A stretch of 64,000 bases of DNA. It comes from Ceratotherium simum simum. Taxonomy: Eukaryota > Chordata > Mammalia > Perissodactyla > Rhinocerotidae. Of this stretch, positions 56,001 through 64,000 are shown in pieces. Both the position numbers and the translations under genes were made by a program. Location: the NCBI RefSeq assembly GCF_000283155.1, contig NW_004454178.1, positions 27,854,271-27,918,270 on the forward strand. Direction: 5' to 3'. The notes below the pieces were generated by a model, which was given only the letters and a program-made list of their open reading frames with translations, was not told the origin of the DNA and made no database searches. The stretch's first letter is position 1. Every line of letters begins with the position of its first letter.

Positions 56001-59000
56001 TTTGGCTCGATGGTGGGAGCGATTCCTTCCATGTCCGTACAGAGAGTGAAAACCCCGTGTTTGGGATTGGGAAGCACCTGAATATGCCTGGGCTTATGTC
56101 ACCTTTTTTGTCAGAAGCAAATTAGTGGAATCAGACCCTCGAGGCAAGATGTGAGAGGGTGTTCTGGGCACAGGGCCTGGGTGTGGCAGGTCCCACAGAT
56201 CCACTGGTGCCTTCTGTAAAGCAGATGTTCTGCAGACTTCTTTAAAAAAGAGAGCATTATATTTTAATTTGAGTTAAATATATACTGAAAGAAATGAGAA
56301 TTTACTTTGAAATAGTGATTTTGACTTTTTTTTTTTTTTTTTTTGGTGAGGAAGATTGGCCCTGAGCTAACATCCATTGCCAGTCTTCCTCTATTTTGTA
56401 TGTAGGATGCCTCCAGAGCATGGCTTGATGAGTGGTGTGTAGGTCCATGCCCGGGATCCGAACCTACAAACCCTGGGCCACCACGGTGGAGCATACGAAC
56501 TTATCCACTATGCCACCAGGCTGGCCTCTTTGACATTTTTTAATTACTAGACTAATTGAGGTAGACCTTCCCCAAGTATATCTAAAAAAAGTGAGTTCTT
56601 TGCATAAAACCCTTTAACCTTCATGCATGAATTTTAGCTCAGTACAACAGACTTGAAATTTTGATCTTCTTTCTCTCTCTACACAAGTCCCATTCTGGCA
56701 CGTTTTAAATGGAACATCCTGTTGTTAGAACTCTACAAGATAAGAAATCTCATTTCCTAAAAGCCCTTTTATTTCCCACCATCTACACTGTTCTGACAGC
56801 TGTCGGCTCTCCTTCTTGTAGAGCAACCGGCTGACCAAGATCGAGGGTCTGCAGAACCTGGTGAACCTGCGAGAGCTGTACCTCAGCCACAATGGCATTG
56901 AAGTCATCGAGGGCCTGGAGAACAATGTAAGACATCTGTTGTCTGTCCGTCTGTCTGGGGTGGTGTGGGTGCAGGCAGCAGCAGGCAGCTGGCCAGCCAG
57001 CACACACCGACCTCCAGGGCTGGTCTTAAGTAGACTTGTTGCCTCTAGAAGTTTATCGTAGAGACTTTCCAATCCTGAAAACAAAGTGATCCCTCCTTGA
57101 GCTGGGAAATGCATGAAATGCATGCAGTTGTCACTCCCCCCTTGAGCAAGCACTAAGCTGACACTTTATGCCACAGTCAAGCTGGTGTGCAATCTCAGCA
57201 CAGGTATTGAGAGGGCCCCTCACTGGGGCACTGTTCACTGCATGGCCACCAGCAGCACGGTAGCCATTTGGGAAGATTTTCAAAAAACAAACCCTACGTG
57301 CTTCTGGGCGCCCCTGTGCAGCAGCTGACCCTCTCTCCTGGCCACTGCACTTTCTGGCCAGCTGCTGCCTCAACCCCACTTCCCGGCCCGCAGGGGCCAC
57401 AGACACTAGTCTCAGCTGTTCTGAGTGAGCAGCACGCTCTCCTGCTCTTGGGGCTCCTGCACGTTCTTCCTCCTTGCTGCTTTTCACTAGCCCTAGCAGG
57501 ACCAGGACTCCTGCTCTCACTCAGCATAGGACAGCCTTAGGTGTGCTGAGCGGAGCAGGGTGCTGGCCCCCAGCTCTCACAGAGGCCCTTGCCCTCTTCA
57601 GCTGTTCACAGGCCAACCTGCTTTTCCTCAGTGCAGTATCCAAGACAAATAAGATACTTTTTCTCATTCAATTTTGCTGGGGGTTTTCTTCTGTTTACTT
57701 GCCAGCAAATGTAAGCAGATTGGTCACTTTTGTTATTGTAAACACAGCGTTTCAGTCTTTGTAAAGGTTCCTTCAGTCTTTGTGCCTCAGCTCCTGGGCC
57801 TAATCACCATTAGTGATGTTTTTGGAGGGAATACCACATTCTGAATTTCATTTCACCAACATCTACATAATGTTTTGGAAAAGTTAGAATGTGCCTATGA
57901 TAAAATTTAGTCACCTTCCTCCGCCTCACAATCAAATTGAGGGTTTACAAAACTGATATATAAACTGGGTCCTCACTCAGGCGGTGCAGAATGGCAGGTT
58001 GAGGCGCAGTTCTGAGAGGTGAGACTGTACGGAGGCCATGGGATCAGAGCTGGGCAGGGTGTGCTCACGGGATGCCCAGCCTGAGGGCCCACGCTCACAG
58101 GGAGCAGTGGGTCCCCTGCTCCCCAGCCTCCCCATGCAAAGTCCCCGCAGTCAACACTGAGCATCCGCCAGGGAGAGGGGCATGTCTGCAACGTGTTCCA
58201 ACAGAGCGGCAAGTCCCCAGGCAAATGGGAAAGAAGCGAGAATTTAGAATTACTGGTCGGAGTGCTACACCGCCAGTAAGTCTGAGTTGAACACCAGATC
58301 ATTCTTGGGCCTTTGAAACAAAACAGAAAAAAAAAAAGCAGTTGTGGCTTTAAAAGTAGTTATGTTACTGTGATATCCATCATGATCACATGCAACAGTC
58401 TTTCCTCTGGGATCCTTATTCAACTAGAGATCAAATATTCACCTATGTTTTCTTCTAAGTTTTATGTCTTAATTTATCTGGAGTTTATTTTTGTGGTAGT
58501 AGGTAAGGAAGTAAACGCAGCTTTTTCCAAAATGGCAAATCCACTGTCCCAACAACACAAAGGAGCCGTGTCCCCTACCCCGTGGTGCCCCCTCTGCCTG
58601 GGGTTTGCTCCTCGTACACTGGCTCTTCCCGTGCGTCTGGCAGCACTCTTGCAGCAGCCCTTCATGGGCTGTGTTTCGAATGTCAGAATCTCTGGGGTGC
58701 TTACTCTCCCCATCCTGTTCCGCTCTTTTTTAAGTAATTCTTACTGGTTTGCTTTTGAATGAGCTTTCAAAACGTAGTCCAGCTCCCCGGAAAAACAGGA
58801 GGTGGTATTGAGTGTGTAACTGAATCCCTGTGCTCAGAGATTCAACTCGTCCTGGCAGCCAGACACCCCTGGTGCTGAGCCTTTGTGCTGGGACTGCACA
58901 AGGATCAAATCCTACCACGTGTGCCAGACCCGTTTAGCTTTGCCCATTTCTGCACTTGCACATGGATGACAGCGAGCCCTGCAGAACAGGGGCAGAGAGC

Positions 59001-60715
59001 TAGAGATAGCTGTGGTCTTGGACCTGCCCTGTCCCCGCCCTGCCACCCACCGTGCGTCTTTGGCCACCTTCTGCAGAGTTCTACTGAGTCACTGTCTTCT
59101 CTGAAACCCCTGACCTCCTGCAGGCAGGAGCCTCCTGGCACGCTGCAGGCACTCAGCAATCTGAGGTGACGCAGTGGGCCCAACATAAGCTGATTGAAGG
59201 AGCTCCTCGTTTGCTTGCCATGCCCAGCTAGCACCCAGACATGGCACAGTCCTGTGTAGCTTCCTGAAGAGTGACCCAGCCAGTGCTCATGGCTGGTGGG
59301 GTGCTGGGTGTGGAAGTGGTGGGGGCCAGGCCCTCAGGGAGTCAGAGCCCAGGGCCGGAGTGCTTCCGAATCAGTAGAGCCCCTGGCTGTGTGCTTTTGT
59401 GTGTGTTTCTGGGTTTTGTTTTATTTTACTGAGACATTTTTCACCTTTCCCTTAAACCTTGGGAGGACTTGTAATCAGAATCCCAGGAATGCAGCAGAAA
59501 ATCTAAAAAGAGAGTCCTCGATCAGAAAGGGGCAGAGAGGAAGGAAATGAAGTTTTATCAGGGGCCGTCAGCCAACTTCCAAGTGTGTCCCTTTTGATTT
59601 TAGAAAACCTGCCAATTGGTTTGATTAAACATACTTCAGCAAGCAGTGCGAGCTTTAACAAACTTCATTTTCTCCGCAATCTTATTCCTCTGTTAAATCT
59701 TAAAACTCTGTGGACTTTGCAAAGATAGTACTCATGCTTAGGCATGAGCGATGTGTGTTGGAAAGTTAATATCTGCTGGGCCTTTTTAGAACAGAGGATC
59801 AGGGCACACACGCTGAAAATGCTGTGTTGTCTCTGCATGGAACCATGATGCCTGCCGCACAGCGGGCACTCGGCGTGCCCAGATGCTGTCCTCCAAAAGG
59901 CCAAGTGCTGCTCTGCTCTCCTCCGTCAGCTCTCGTTTCCAGGCAGGTGCCAGAGCCCCTCTCCCTCAGCACCCAGGCTTTCCTCTCTGCCTTCCTCCTG
60001 GTGGCCTCTTCCCAGAGGGTCCTCCAGGAGCGTGGGCTTGGGGCCTGACAGCAACACCCCTGCCACCTCCACTTGTGCCTGGCAGTTTCTTACCCTCACC
60101 AAGCATCAGGTTCCTCATCCCTAAACGAAGAAAGAAATACTGTTTTAAGGATTACTCGGTATCGTATGTTTCCTTGAGATAAGCACTAAGTAAACATTGC
60201 TACAATTCTTAGCCCTTCTCAAAGCCCATTTCAGATGCCCCAGGCAGCCCCCTAGAGCCCCGGGCCTCCCTCTGCCTTGAGGTAGGAAGGGAGAACACTT
60301 CTCAGAACACGTGCTTCTTACTGGGGTCCTTGTAGATGGAGATCTGGGAGCTAGGGCTTGGGGGCTGCCAGAACCAGTTTCAAATCCCAGTGATAATGAG
60401 AAGAGGTGGTTGTGAGGATTCTGTGTGTAAACGAAACCAGAGTCTGGCCTGGGTGGGCTACAGGAATTGGGCAGGTGTCACTGTCCCCCTTAGATGCTCC
60501 TGTTCTGTGAAGGCAGAGAGGGTAGCTTACCTCGCAGCTTTAAGCTCAGCACCCGGACACTATGTGCATGTCATGCAATCACTGTTGAACTGAGGTAATC
60601 CCGGAAAAATTTTATTTCCTTATTTTAGAACAAACTCACGATGTTGGATGTTGCATCAAATAGAATCAAAAAGATTGAAAACATCAGCCATCTAACAGAG
60701 TTGCAGGAATTCTGG
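44022..60715 (+). CDS. PPP1R7: PPP1R7 (Sds22 homologue), exons 1-9, 3' end beyond window
   Basis: PPP1R7 is a leucine-rich-repeat regulatory subunit of protein phosphatase 1. It binds the catalytic subunit, mainly in the nucleus and cytosol, and is needed for mitotic phosphatase control. Exons: 44022-44073, 47372-47500, 51653-51708, 52437-52502, 52985-53115, 53513-53675, 55587-55703, 56822-56926, 60629-60715. They sum to 906 nt, 302 codons, with consistent phases. An acidic N-terminus (about 1-75) precedes SDS22-type 22-residue repeats, for example LRELDLYDNQIKKIENLEAL and LRELYLSHNGIEVIEGLEN. With the 58 residues the human protein has after FW, the total would be 360, identical in length to human. 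The last exons (the remaining repeats and the C-terminal cap) are outside the window. The ATG (CCAACATGGCGG) gives MAAERGAGQQQSQEMME as in human. Confidence 0.97.
45230..45690 (+). mobile_element. LINE-2-like relic
   Basis: CTCCTGCTTCCTCTTCAGCTG ... TCAGGATAGTTCCAGGTTTC ... GAGTGCCTTGTGCCTGGTAA follow L2 order loosely. Confidence 0.4.
45885..46225 (-). mobile_element. ERE-type SINE, long form
   Basis: Minus-strand copy with duplication CAGATTTGGATTTT (45871-45884 and 46226-46239) and a (TTTTTTG)n tail. Confidence 0.95.
46899..46960 (+). other. Pseudo-exon candidate in PPP1R7 intron 1
   Basis: A 62-nt stretch lies between a strong acceptor (GATTTCTTTCAG) and a strong donor (GAAG|GTATGTG). 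It is open in the frame set by exon 1, but because 62 is not a multiple of three it would shift exon 2 into an early TGA. Confidence 0.35.
47372..47500 (+). CDS. PPP1R7: PPP1R7 exon 2
   Basis: The exon encodes VDRRVESEESGDEEGKKQS and ADLSEHSLKDGEDRGGEDPE, the acidic N-terminal region. Acceptor is GGTTCAG and donor is GAAG|GTACCC. Confidence 0.96.
47501..48200 (+). other. PPP1R7: PPP1R7 intron 2, first part
   Basis: No repeat or gene is recognised. Confidence 0.4.
48216..48416 (+). mobile_element. ERE-type SINE, left arm of an inverted pair
   Basis: Plus-strand copy starting GGCCAGCCCCGTGGC, with a small internal repeat of CATACAGCAACTAGAAGGA. It runs straight into an inverted copy at 48423. 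The duplication GAATGAGAGA (48206-48215 and 48730-48739) flanks the whole block. Confidence 0.9.
48423..48469 (-). mobile_element. Inverted ERE fragment before the gap
   Basis: GCCCCAGTTGTATGTCATAG and onward is the reverse complement of the preceding copy's 3' half, with only about six bases between them. Confidence 0.9.
48470..48569. other. Assembly gap (100 N)
   Basis: Exactly 100 N, a conventional gap of unknown size, lies inside an inverted SINE structure in PPP1R7 intron 2. Confidence 1.
48570..48698 (-). mobile_element. ERE-type SINE, right arm (minus)
   Basis: The copy resumes as AGTTGCTGTATTTGGGACGT and ends ACGGGGCCGGCCC. After it, AAATAAAATCTTT and a poly-A run to 48729 look like the tail of the plus-strand copy. 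Confidence 0.9.
49041..49284 (+). mobile_element. ERE-type SINE, long-tail form
   Basis: Plus-strand copy from GGGGCCGGCCCAGTGGC to GATCTTCCTCACAAGAAAA; no clear target-site duplication was seen. Confidence 0.92.
49285..51652 (+). other. PPP1R7: PPP1R7 intron 2, last part
   Basis: A MIR-like relic is visible around 49580-49710 (CACACAGCTGCAAAGTAGAA). The rest shows nothing I can name. Confidence 0.4.
51653..51708 (+). CDS. PPP1R7: PPP1R7 exon 3
   Basis: The exon encodes EGQELPVDMETINLDKDAE; acceptor is TTTTTTCAG and donor is GAG|GTAATA. Confidence 0.96.
51709..52436 (+). other. PPP1R7: PPP1R7 intron 3
   Basis: The 728-nt intron has no recognised element. Confidence 0.5.
52437..52502 (+). 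CDS. PPP1R7: PPP1R7 exon 4
   Basis: The exon encodes DIDLNHYRIGKIEGFEVLKK then VK, the start of the leucine-rich-repeat region. Donor is AAG|GTGAGA. Confidence 0.97.
52503..52984 (+). other. PPP1R7: PPP1R7 intron 4
   Basis: The 482-nt intron has no recognised element. Confidence 0.5.
52985..53115 (+). CDS. PPP1R7: PPP1R7 exon 5
   Basis: The exon encodes TLCLRQNLIKCIENLEELQS and LRELDLYDNQIKKIENLEAL, two SDS22-type repeats. Donor is TTGGA|GTGAGT. Confidence 0.97.
53116..53512 (+). other. PPP1R7: PPP1R7 intron 5
   Basis: The 397-nt intron has no recognised element. Confidence 0.5.
53513..53675 (+). CDS. PPP1R7: PPP1R7 exon 6
   Basis: The exon encodes ILDISFNLLRNIEGIDKLTR, LKKLFLVNNKINKIENVSNL and LQMLELGSNRIR, three repeats. 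Donor is CGG|GTAGGT. Confidence 0.97.
53676..55586 (+). other. PPP1R7: PPP1R7 intron 6
   Basis: The 1.9-kb intron holds poly-T runs near 53790 and 53830 and otherwise nothing I can assign. Confidence 0.45.
55587..55703 (+). CDS. PPP1R7: PPP1R7 exon 7
   Basis: The exon encodes AIENIDTLTNLESLFLGKNK and LQNLDALTNLTVLSMQ. Acceptor is TTTTCACAG and donor is CAG|GTATCA. Confidence 0.97.
55704..56821 (+). other. PPP1R7: PPP1R7 intron 7
   Basis: The 1118-nt intron holds one diverged ERE copy and otherwise nothing recognised. Confidence 0.55.
56327..56528 (-). mobile_element. ERE-type SINE, diverged
   Basis: Minus-strand copy from poly-T/GAGGAAGATTGGCCCTGAGC to CACCAGGCTGGCC. The flanking duplication is short (TTTGAC). 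Confidence 0.88.
56822..56926 (+). CDS. PPP1R7: PPP1R7 exon 8
   Basis: The exon encodes SNRLTKIEGLQNLVNLRELY and LSHNGIEVIEGLENN, two repeats identical to the human protein. Acceptor is CTTCTTGTAG and donor is AAT|GTAAGA. Confidence 0.97.
56927..60628 (+). other. PPP1R7: PPP1R7 intron 8
   Basis: The 3.7-kb intron holds a minus-strand L1 relic (58370-58780) and a MIR-like piece near 60340-60430. No exon is seen. Confidence 0.5.
58370..58780 (-). mobile_element. L1 ORF2 relic, minus orientation
   Basis: TATGTTTTCTTCTAAGTTTTATG, CTGGAGTTTATTTTTGTGGT and CACTGTCCCAACAACACAAA follow the reverse complement of L1 ORF2. Confidence 0.6.
60629..60715 (+). CDS. PPP1R7: PPP1R7 exon 9 (last in window)
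   Basis: The exon encodes NKLTMLDVASNRIKKIENIS and HLTELQEFW. Acceptor is TATTTTAG and donor is TGG|GTAAGT. The following exon, expected to start MNDNLLE, does not occur before 64000. Confidence 0.96.
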
Positions 60716-60867
60716 GTAAGTTTACACACTGGGATTGATGACAGTTCAGCTGAACTGGTCGCGCTGAGTCAAGTGTCATGTGCCTGACGGCGAGGGGCTC
60801 TAGCCCTGTAAGTCTTGGCACAGAGTGGGACTGGGCTGGGCGCTGCTGTAGCAGTCATATTGCTGTT

Positions 60868-61270
60868 GTCCTTGCCGCCTCGGCATCACCGCAGGGCCTG
60901 TTAAAAATGCAGGGTCTTGGGCCGGCCCGGTGGCTTAGCGGTTAAGTGCACGCGCTCCGCTGCTGGCGGCCCGGGTTCGGATCCCGGGCGTGCACCGACG
61001 CACCGCTTCTCCGGCCATGCTGAGGCCGCGTCCCACATACAGCAACTAGAAGGATGTGCAGCTATGACATACAACTATCTGCTGGGGCTTTGGGGAAAAA
61101 ATAAATAAATAAAATCTTTAAAAAAAAAAAAAAAAAAAAATGCAGGGTCTTGGGCCCCACCGTGCCCCAGATGCAGACTGAATCAAAGTCGGCATTTTAA
61201 CAAGATTCTGGGTGATTGCAGAGCACGTGAAAGGATGAGACCCTAGAATTGCCATGTGACTAAGGGTTTC
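60868..61270 (+). mobile_element. MER5A-like DNA transposon, split by a SINE
   Basis: CGGCATCACCGCAGGGCCTG and AATGCAGGGTCTTGGGCCCC then ATTTTAACAAGATTCTGGGTG are recognisable MER5A-type landmarks. An ERE copy interrupts it at about 60921-61135. Confidence 0.6.
60921..61135 (+). mobile_element. ERE-type SINE, recent, in PPP1R7 intron 9
   Basis: Near-consensus plus-strand copy (head GGCCGGCCCGGTGGC, tail AATAAATAAATAAAATC and poly-A). It has an 18-bp duplication AAAAATGCAGGGTCTTGG on both sides. Confidence 0.95.
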
Positions 61271-62570
61271 CAAACCCAGCCCAGGGGCCCATGCATTCAG
61301 TGCAGACATGTCCTGGCACCACAGGAGGAAGTGTGGGATGGGTTTCCGCAGTCAGCCATGCTGGAGCTGGCCTTGTATTTGTCTCATGGTGGAGGTGTGG
61401 TTTTCAGAAGGAGTATTGCAGAGCCAGTAGGAAGAGAAGCAGGATGTAAGAAGTCTGGAGACTCCTCTGAAGGGGTTGCAACATCACCAAGTTGAGTCCT
61501 CAGTGTCAGGATTCCATTAGGGCATTCTCATGAGGTTATTGCCTGTCCCCGAGCTCATGGCCCTCGCTGGGATCGTTGCACACGCTTCACCCTGTGACAC
61601 TGTGAAGTGGATGTGGTCCTCGATGTGTTCAGTCTGATCCGAGATTCGTGCTCAGTCTGGGGCGTGATTCTTCCTCGTCTAGCCATGCTGCTGATCCTGC
61701 CTACATCCTGTATGTTTTCCTTTCCTCGTCTTAAAAGAGCATCCAAGTTTCCTTAGAACACAGTGGCCCACTGTGAAAATGTCCCTTGCCCCTTATTAAT
61801 AGCACTGGGTCTTTGGTAGTATCAGGATGTGGTGCCAGAGCAAGTCTGGGAAGACCAGAACCAGAATTTGAAAGGTGGTAAAAGTGTCCCGGGCCGGAGG
61901 AGACAACAAGCCACCCTGAGCCCAGTAGGTCGAGTGTACAGCCCATTCTTGAGGGAGGGTGTGGCTGGTGGTAGGCTAGTTGGATTGGAGCAAAGGGATT
62001 TGGCTCTGAAGAGGCCAGGAAACCAGGTAGAAACCAGACGACAAGAATAAGGAGTACAGAGTCGCCTGGCCGACAGGAAAGGGGCCCCTGGCAGAAAATT
62101 TAGGGAGAGGGTTTTGGAAACCAGCTAATACTGAAGCAGTGTGTCTGAAATGTATGATTCGTTCTGCATGCCCTGCCTAGGGATGGGGCCTGAGACATGG
62201 GGTGCCGAGCCCATGGGTGGGAGCCCGACTATCAGGGAGGCAGGCAGGCTGGCAGTCACTGGAGGCTGAATCACACCCGACCCTATAACACACTGAGGAA
62301 TCCTGTTTCTTAGACTACCAGACAAAAACAGTAAAAACAGGCAGAGTTTGCATGGTGCTTTATGGTGTCTAGACTGCTTACCGTTCAGATCTAATGATCA
62401 CAACAACCCTCTGCAGCAAGTGGTAATACCGCATTTCACAGCTGAGGAATTGGGTTCCAGGAGGGGAAGCTGCAAACTAGGAACTCTCAAACTCTGTTCT
62501 GTGCTCATATCACATGTGAGATGTACTTAGCTACTAGCTAGTCTCTGAGGGAGGAGTAAAACACCAGTCT
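61271..62570 (+). other. PPP1R7: PPP1R7 intron 9, middle part
   Basis: A MIR-like relic (about 62340-62470) is the only repeat recognised. No exon is seen. Confidence 0.45.
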
Positions 62571-63022
62571 TAATAAATTTTTAATAACCCAAATTCTGTA
62601 TTTATTGATTTTCTTTCTATTTGTTCTGCCACTTACTGAGAGAAAAATGTTAAAATCTCCCAACCGTAGTTGTGGATTTGTCTGTTTCTCCTTTCAGGTC
62701 CATCAGTTTTTGTGTCTTGTATTGTGAAGGTTTTTATTAGGTGCAGATGCATTTGGGATTGTAATGTCTTCTTGATGAATTATGCTTTTATCATATGAAT
62801 CATCATGTCACTCTTTATCCTTGTCCTGCAAATCTACCTGTCTGTTAACACAGCCACTCCATCTATCTCATGATTAGTGTTTTCATGGATATCTTTCTCC
62901 ATCCCTTTACTCTTAACCTGTGTCTGTATAACAGTTAAAAAGTGTTTCTTGTAGATAATACATAGATTTTGCTTTTTTAATCCAGTCTGACAATCTCTGC
63001 TTTTTAAGTGGAGTGTTTATTC

Positions 63023-63068
63023 TGCTTACATTTAATGCAATTTCATTTAATTGCATTAAATGTAAGCA
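63023..63068. repeat. Perfect 20-bp inverted repeat, 6-nt loop
   Basis: TGCTTACATTTAATGCAATT (63023-63042) is followed after TCATTT by its exact reverse complement (63049-63068). Confidence 0.95.
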
Positions 63069-63081
63069 ACCCAACCTTAAA

Positions 63082-63174
63082 TTGGGTTTAAGTCGACCAT
63101 CTTGCTATTTGTTTTTTATTTGTGGGTTTTATTTGGGTTTAAGTCGACCATCTTGCTATTTGTTTTTTATTTGT
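63082..63174. repeat. 42-bp direct duplication, period 51
   Basis: A 42-bp segment beginning TTGGGTTTAAGTCGACCATC at 63082 recurs exactly at 63133. Confidence 0.95.
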
Positions 63175-64000
63175 CCCATCTGTTCTTTGTTCCTTTTTCT
63201 CTCTTATTTTGCCTTCTTTTTGGATTGAGAAAAAAAATTTTGTTTGATTTTCTGTTTATCTCCACTATTGACATATTTGCTTATACATATTCTGTTTTAT
63301 TTTTTTAGCAATTACTCTACAAATTACAAAGTGTATTTTTAATTTATCACGATCTGCCTTCAAATAGTATTATACCACTTCACATATAATGTAAGACCCT
63401 TACAACAATACATTCCTCTCTCCGCCAGCTAATGCTGTCATACGTTTTACTTTTAAATATGTTATAAACCCCATGATACATTGTTATATCAATTATCTTT
63501 TAAAGAAATTTAAAAAAAAGAAAACACACTTATTTTACCATTTCTGGCATTCTTTATTCTTTTGTATAGTTTCCATTTGGTATGTCCCTTCCATCTGAAG
63601 AATTTTAACATATTTTGTTGTGCAGCCTGCTATAAACCAATCCTTTCAGCTTTGATTTGCCTGAAAATATCTCTTTATTTTGCCTTCATTTTTGAAGGAC
63701 AGTATTACAGATATACAATTCTAGTTTGGCAGTTTCTTGGGGTTTTTGTCTTAAAGCACTTTTAAAATGTTGTTCCACTGTGCTCTGGTTTGCATTGTGT
63801 CTGGTGAGAAGTCATGAGTCATTCTTATCTTTGTTCCTGTGTGTATGTGTGTCTTTTTCCTCTCACTGCTTTTTTATATGTTCTTTTTATCACGGTTATT
63901 TTTTTGCAACTTGAATATGATGTGCTAGTGCTGACGTTCATTGAGCTCTTTGGATCTTTGAATTTATAGTTTTCATCAAATGTGGAAAACTTATGGAAAT

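Larger units (their letters stand above)
62580..64000 (-). mobile_element. Old L1, minus orientation, running off right edge
   Basis: A long colinear match to the antisense of a common old L1 is visible. Landmarks include TTATACCACTTCACATATAA, GTTATAAACCCCATGATACA, CTCTTTATTTTGCCTTCATT and TTATAGTTTTCATCAAATGT. It carries an internal fold-back and a tandem duplication at 63023-63174. Confidence 0.75.

Noticed and set aside
60917..61108. Recurring open frame reading GRPGGLAVKCTRSAAGG and similar, seen at many places on both strands
   Set aside because: This is translation of the ERE SINE body itself. It recurs wherever a SINE occurs (for example 46206-46024 and 40785-40594) and is not a protein family.
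60716..64000. Search for the last PPP1R7 exons (MNDNLLE and the C-terminal cap)
   Set aside because: No matching open segment with splice sites is present on the plus strand before the window ends, so they must lie to the right.

Overview
This is a stretch of placental-mammal nuclear DNA, almost certainly from a perissodactyl (horse, rhinoceros or tapir lineage). The window carries more than a dozen copies of the tRNA-derived ERE-type SINE, a family known from that order. Several copies keep perfect target-site duplications. I cannot tell which species it is. Gene content and order match human 2q37.3: MTERF4 (minus), PASK (minus), PPP1R7 (plus). No bacterial or viral operon, CRISPR array or undescribed system is visible.

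Layout. Positions 1-1451 hold the 5' end of MTERF4 on the minus strand: coding exon 1, intron 1 and the first 96 nt of exon 2. The rest lies left of the window. A CpG-rich promoter with a duplicated ETS-type site sits at about 1080-1720. Positions 1720-4990 are intergenic, with an LTR relic and a short tandem repeat. Positions 5002-42957 hold the complete PASK gene on the minus strand: one non-coding first exon and 17 coding exons. All splice phases agree and sum to 4050 nt, a 1349-residue protein plus stop (human about 1323). Positions 42720-44480 are a CpG-rich head-to-head promoter region between PASK and PPP1R7. From 44022 to the right edge lies PPP1R7 on the plus strand. Nine coding exons (codons 1-302 of an expected 360) are present and the last 58 codons fall beyond the window. 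A 100-N assembly gap lies in PPP1R7 intron 2, inside an inverted pair of ERE SINEs.

Function. The genes are not an operon and act separately. MTERF4 is a mitochondrial factor needed for mitoribosome assembly. PASK is a nutrient-responsive PAS-domain serine/threonine kinase. PPP1R7 (the Sds22 homologue) is a leucine-rich-repeat regulator of protein phosphatase 1. PASK and PPP1R7 share a promoter region carrying CCAAT boxes and ZNF143-, NRF1- and ETS-type sites.

The less ordinary observations are: a tandem expansion in the PASK linker (three copies of a 19-20 residue unit against one in human as I recall it); a shortened PASK C-terminus; weak or competing splice sites at two PASK junctions; a frame-shifting pseudo-exon in PPP1R7 intron 1; a palindromic SINE structure at the assembly gap; and a fold-back plus tandem duplication inside an old L1 near the right edge. 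Comparisons with human proteins rest on my knowledge of those sequences, not on a search.
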